Below, piece after piece: positions 5,837 through 6,449 of a DNA stretch of 6,449 bases. Source of the DNA: Thiotrichales bacterium (GTDB lineage: Bacteria > Pseudomonadota > Gammaproteobacteria > Thiomicrospirales > Thiomicrospiraceae); contig JACXUQ010000095.1 in the NCBI GenBank assembly GCA_014763835.1, positions 1 through 6,449 of the forward strand, written 5' to 3'. Position 1 is the stretch's first letter. Every line of letters starts with the position of its first letter. Position numbers and translations under genes: made by a program. The notes beneath the pieces are model-generated. The model ran no database searches. It worked only from the letters and a program-made list of their open reading frames with translations, and was not told the origin of the DNA.

Positions 5837-6372
5837 AAGTTGCGTGTCAACGCCTCCTTGAGTGCGACTGAAAGCGGCTCGTCGCCGAGCCAGAGTCCAA
5901 AATACAACGCCTTGAAACCGGGCGTCCGGGTTTCAAACTGCAACGCGCCATTCAACGCCAGTTGGGTGCGGCCGTCGGGCAGATGTGTCAGGCGGTAACA
6001 ATCGCCGGCTTTCACGTCGCGATAACGCTCATGCAATCCCTCCACGGCGGCCTGCAAGGGCGCACTCAACGCATCCGGCAGATGTGTTTGGGCCGCCTCG
6101 ATGAGCCACTCGCGCTTGATGGAGCGACGATAACATAAAGTCAGACGCAACGGCACGCCCTCCACCGACCAGCTTGCCCCCAGCGTGCCGGCCGTGCGTT
6201 CCAGCGTAGCGTCATACAACGCCATCCACAACCAGCGATCGGTGGCCTGCGAGACACTTTGCCAGACGATTGGCGGCAGCGGTTCGGTGGGGGCGGTCTG
6301 CGCTTGCACAGTTGTCCCCATCCACATCAGCCATGCGCCGATCCATGCCCGAGCCGGCCTGTTGAGTTTCAC
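5833..6372 (-). CDS. Exported chalcone-isomerase-like protein (PF16036 type)
   Basis: A 179-residue protein with an N-terminal signal peptide (hydrophobic residues 9-20, likely cut after VQA at 24), so it is probably periplasmic. The mature part fits the bacterial chalcone-isomerase-like family: WLWMALYDATL (47-57), LRLTLCYRRSIKREWLIEAA (75-94), YRDVKAGDCYRL (117-128), a NG turn (141-142) and ALYFGLWLGDEPLS (155-168). The bacterial members do not act on chalcones as far as is known; they often sit in clusters with cyclopropane-fatty-acid-synthase-like enzymes and DUF3833 proteins, suggesting a role in membrane lipid modification (inference). The GTG start overlaps the stop of the upstream gene by 4 bp (GTGA), and its own stop overlaps the photolyase start (ATGA), so the three genes should be translated together. 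Confidence 0.72.
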   Translation of the reverse strand: MKLNRPARAWIGAWLMWMGTTVQAQTAPTEPLPPIVWQSVSQATDRWLWMALYDATLERTAGTLGASWSVEGVPLRLTLCYRRSIKREWLIEAAQTHLPDALSAPLQAAVEGLHERYRDVKAGDCYRLTHLPDGRTQLALNGALQFETRTPGFKALYFGLWLGDEPLSVALKEALTRNL

Positions 6373-6449
6373 AGACCGCTCTCCAGTTCGCTGTCGCCCT
6401 GACTGAACTTGCTGAAAAACAGCGTCACTTCCCCCACCTTAAAGCCCCA
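6369..6449 (-). CDS. C-terminal end of a probable DUF3833 protein (cut by window edge)
   Basis: Only the last 26 residues and the TGA stop are in the window. The visible stretch WGFKVGEVTLFFSK resembles the conserved end of DUF3833 proteins, small lipoproteins often encoded beside chalcone-isomerase-like genes. The last 12 residues (FSQGDSELESGL) are polar and uninformative. The stop overlaps the GTG of the next gene, which supports a real coding end. The family name is tentative because so little is seen. Confidence 0.5.
   Translation of the reverse strand, partial: WGFKVGEVTLFFSKFSQGDSELESGL

Overview
The window looks like chromosome of a non-phototrophic gammaproteobacterium with fairly high GC. 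The clues are the close match of the LOV protein to the short LOV proteins of Pseudomonas putida, and a light-response gene set typical of Pseudomonas and related bacteria. I cannot name a genus from the sequence alone.

Layout. Positions 1-1885 hold two MscS-family mechanosensitive channel genes on the minus strand: one truncated by the left edge, the other a complete minimal 187-residue form. Between them, on the plus strand, is a secreted retropepsin-like protease (RimK-associated 'ATP-dependent zinc protease' family). From 2068 on, the window looks like a blue-light response locus. On the plus strand are a DUF523-DUF1722 fusion (TudS-like plus YbgA-like) and a short LOV photoreceptor. On the minus strand, a run of tightly coupled genes reads leftward: the tail of a probable DUF3833 protein, an exported chalcone-isomerase-like protein, a class I DNA photolyase, and then a MerR regulator of the LitR/CarH/MlrA type. 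The MerR gene faces the LOV gene tail to tail.

How they may work together. In P. putida, LOV proteins paired with LitR-type regulators that do not depend on B12 switch on photolyase and lipid-modification genes in light. This window carries the same pairing. The MerR protein lacks the residues CarH uses to hold cobalamin, so the LOV protein is the obvious candidate light sensor (inference). The promoter of the DUF523-DUF1722 gene carries a perfect inverted repeat, TATACA-N3-TGTATA, on its -10 box. The merR promoter carries one copy of the same half-site at the equivalent place.

Main anomaly. The photolyase gene is broken: roughly 60-70 codons of the N-terminal domain are missing and the reading frame changes at the junction, while the rest of the gene is intact. 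This is either a recent deletion or an assembly error.

No tRNA, rRNA, CRISPR array or insertion sequence was seen.
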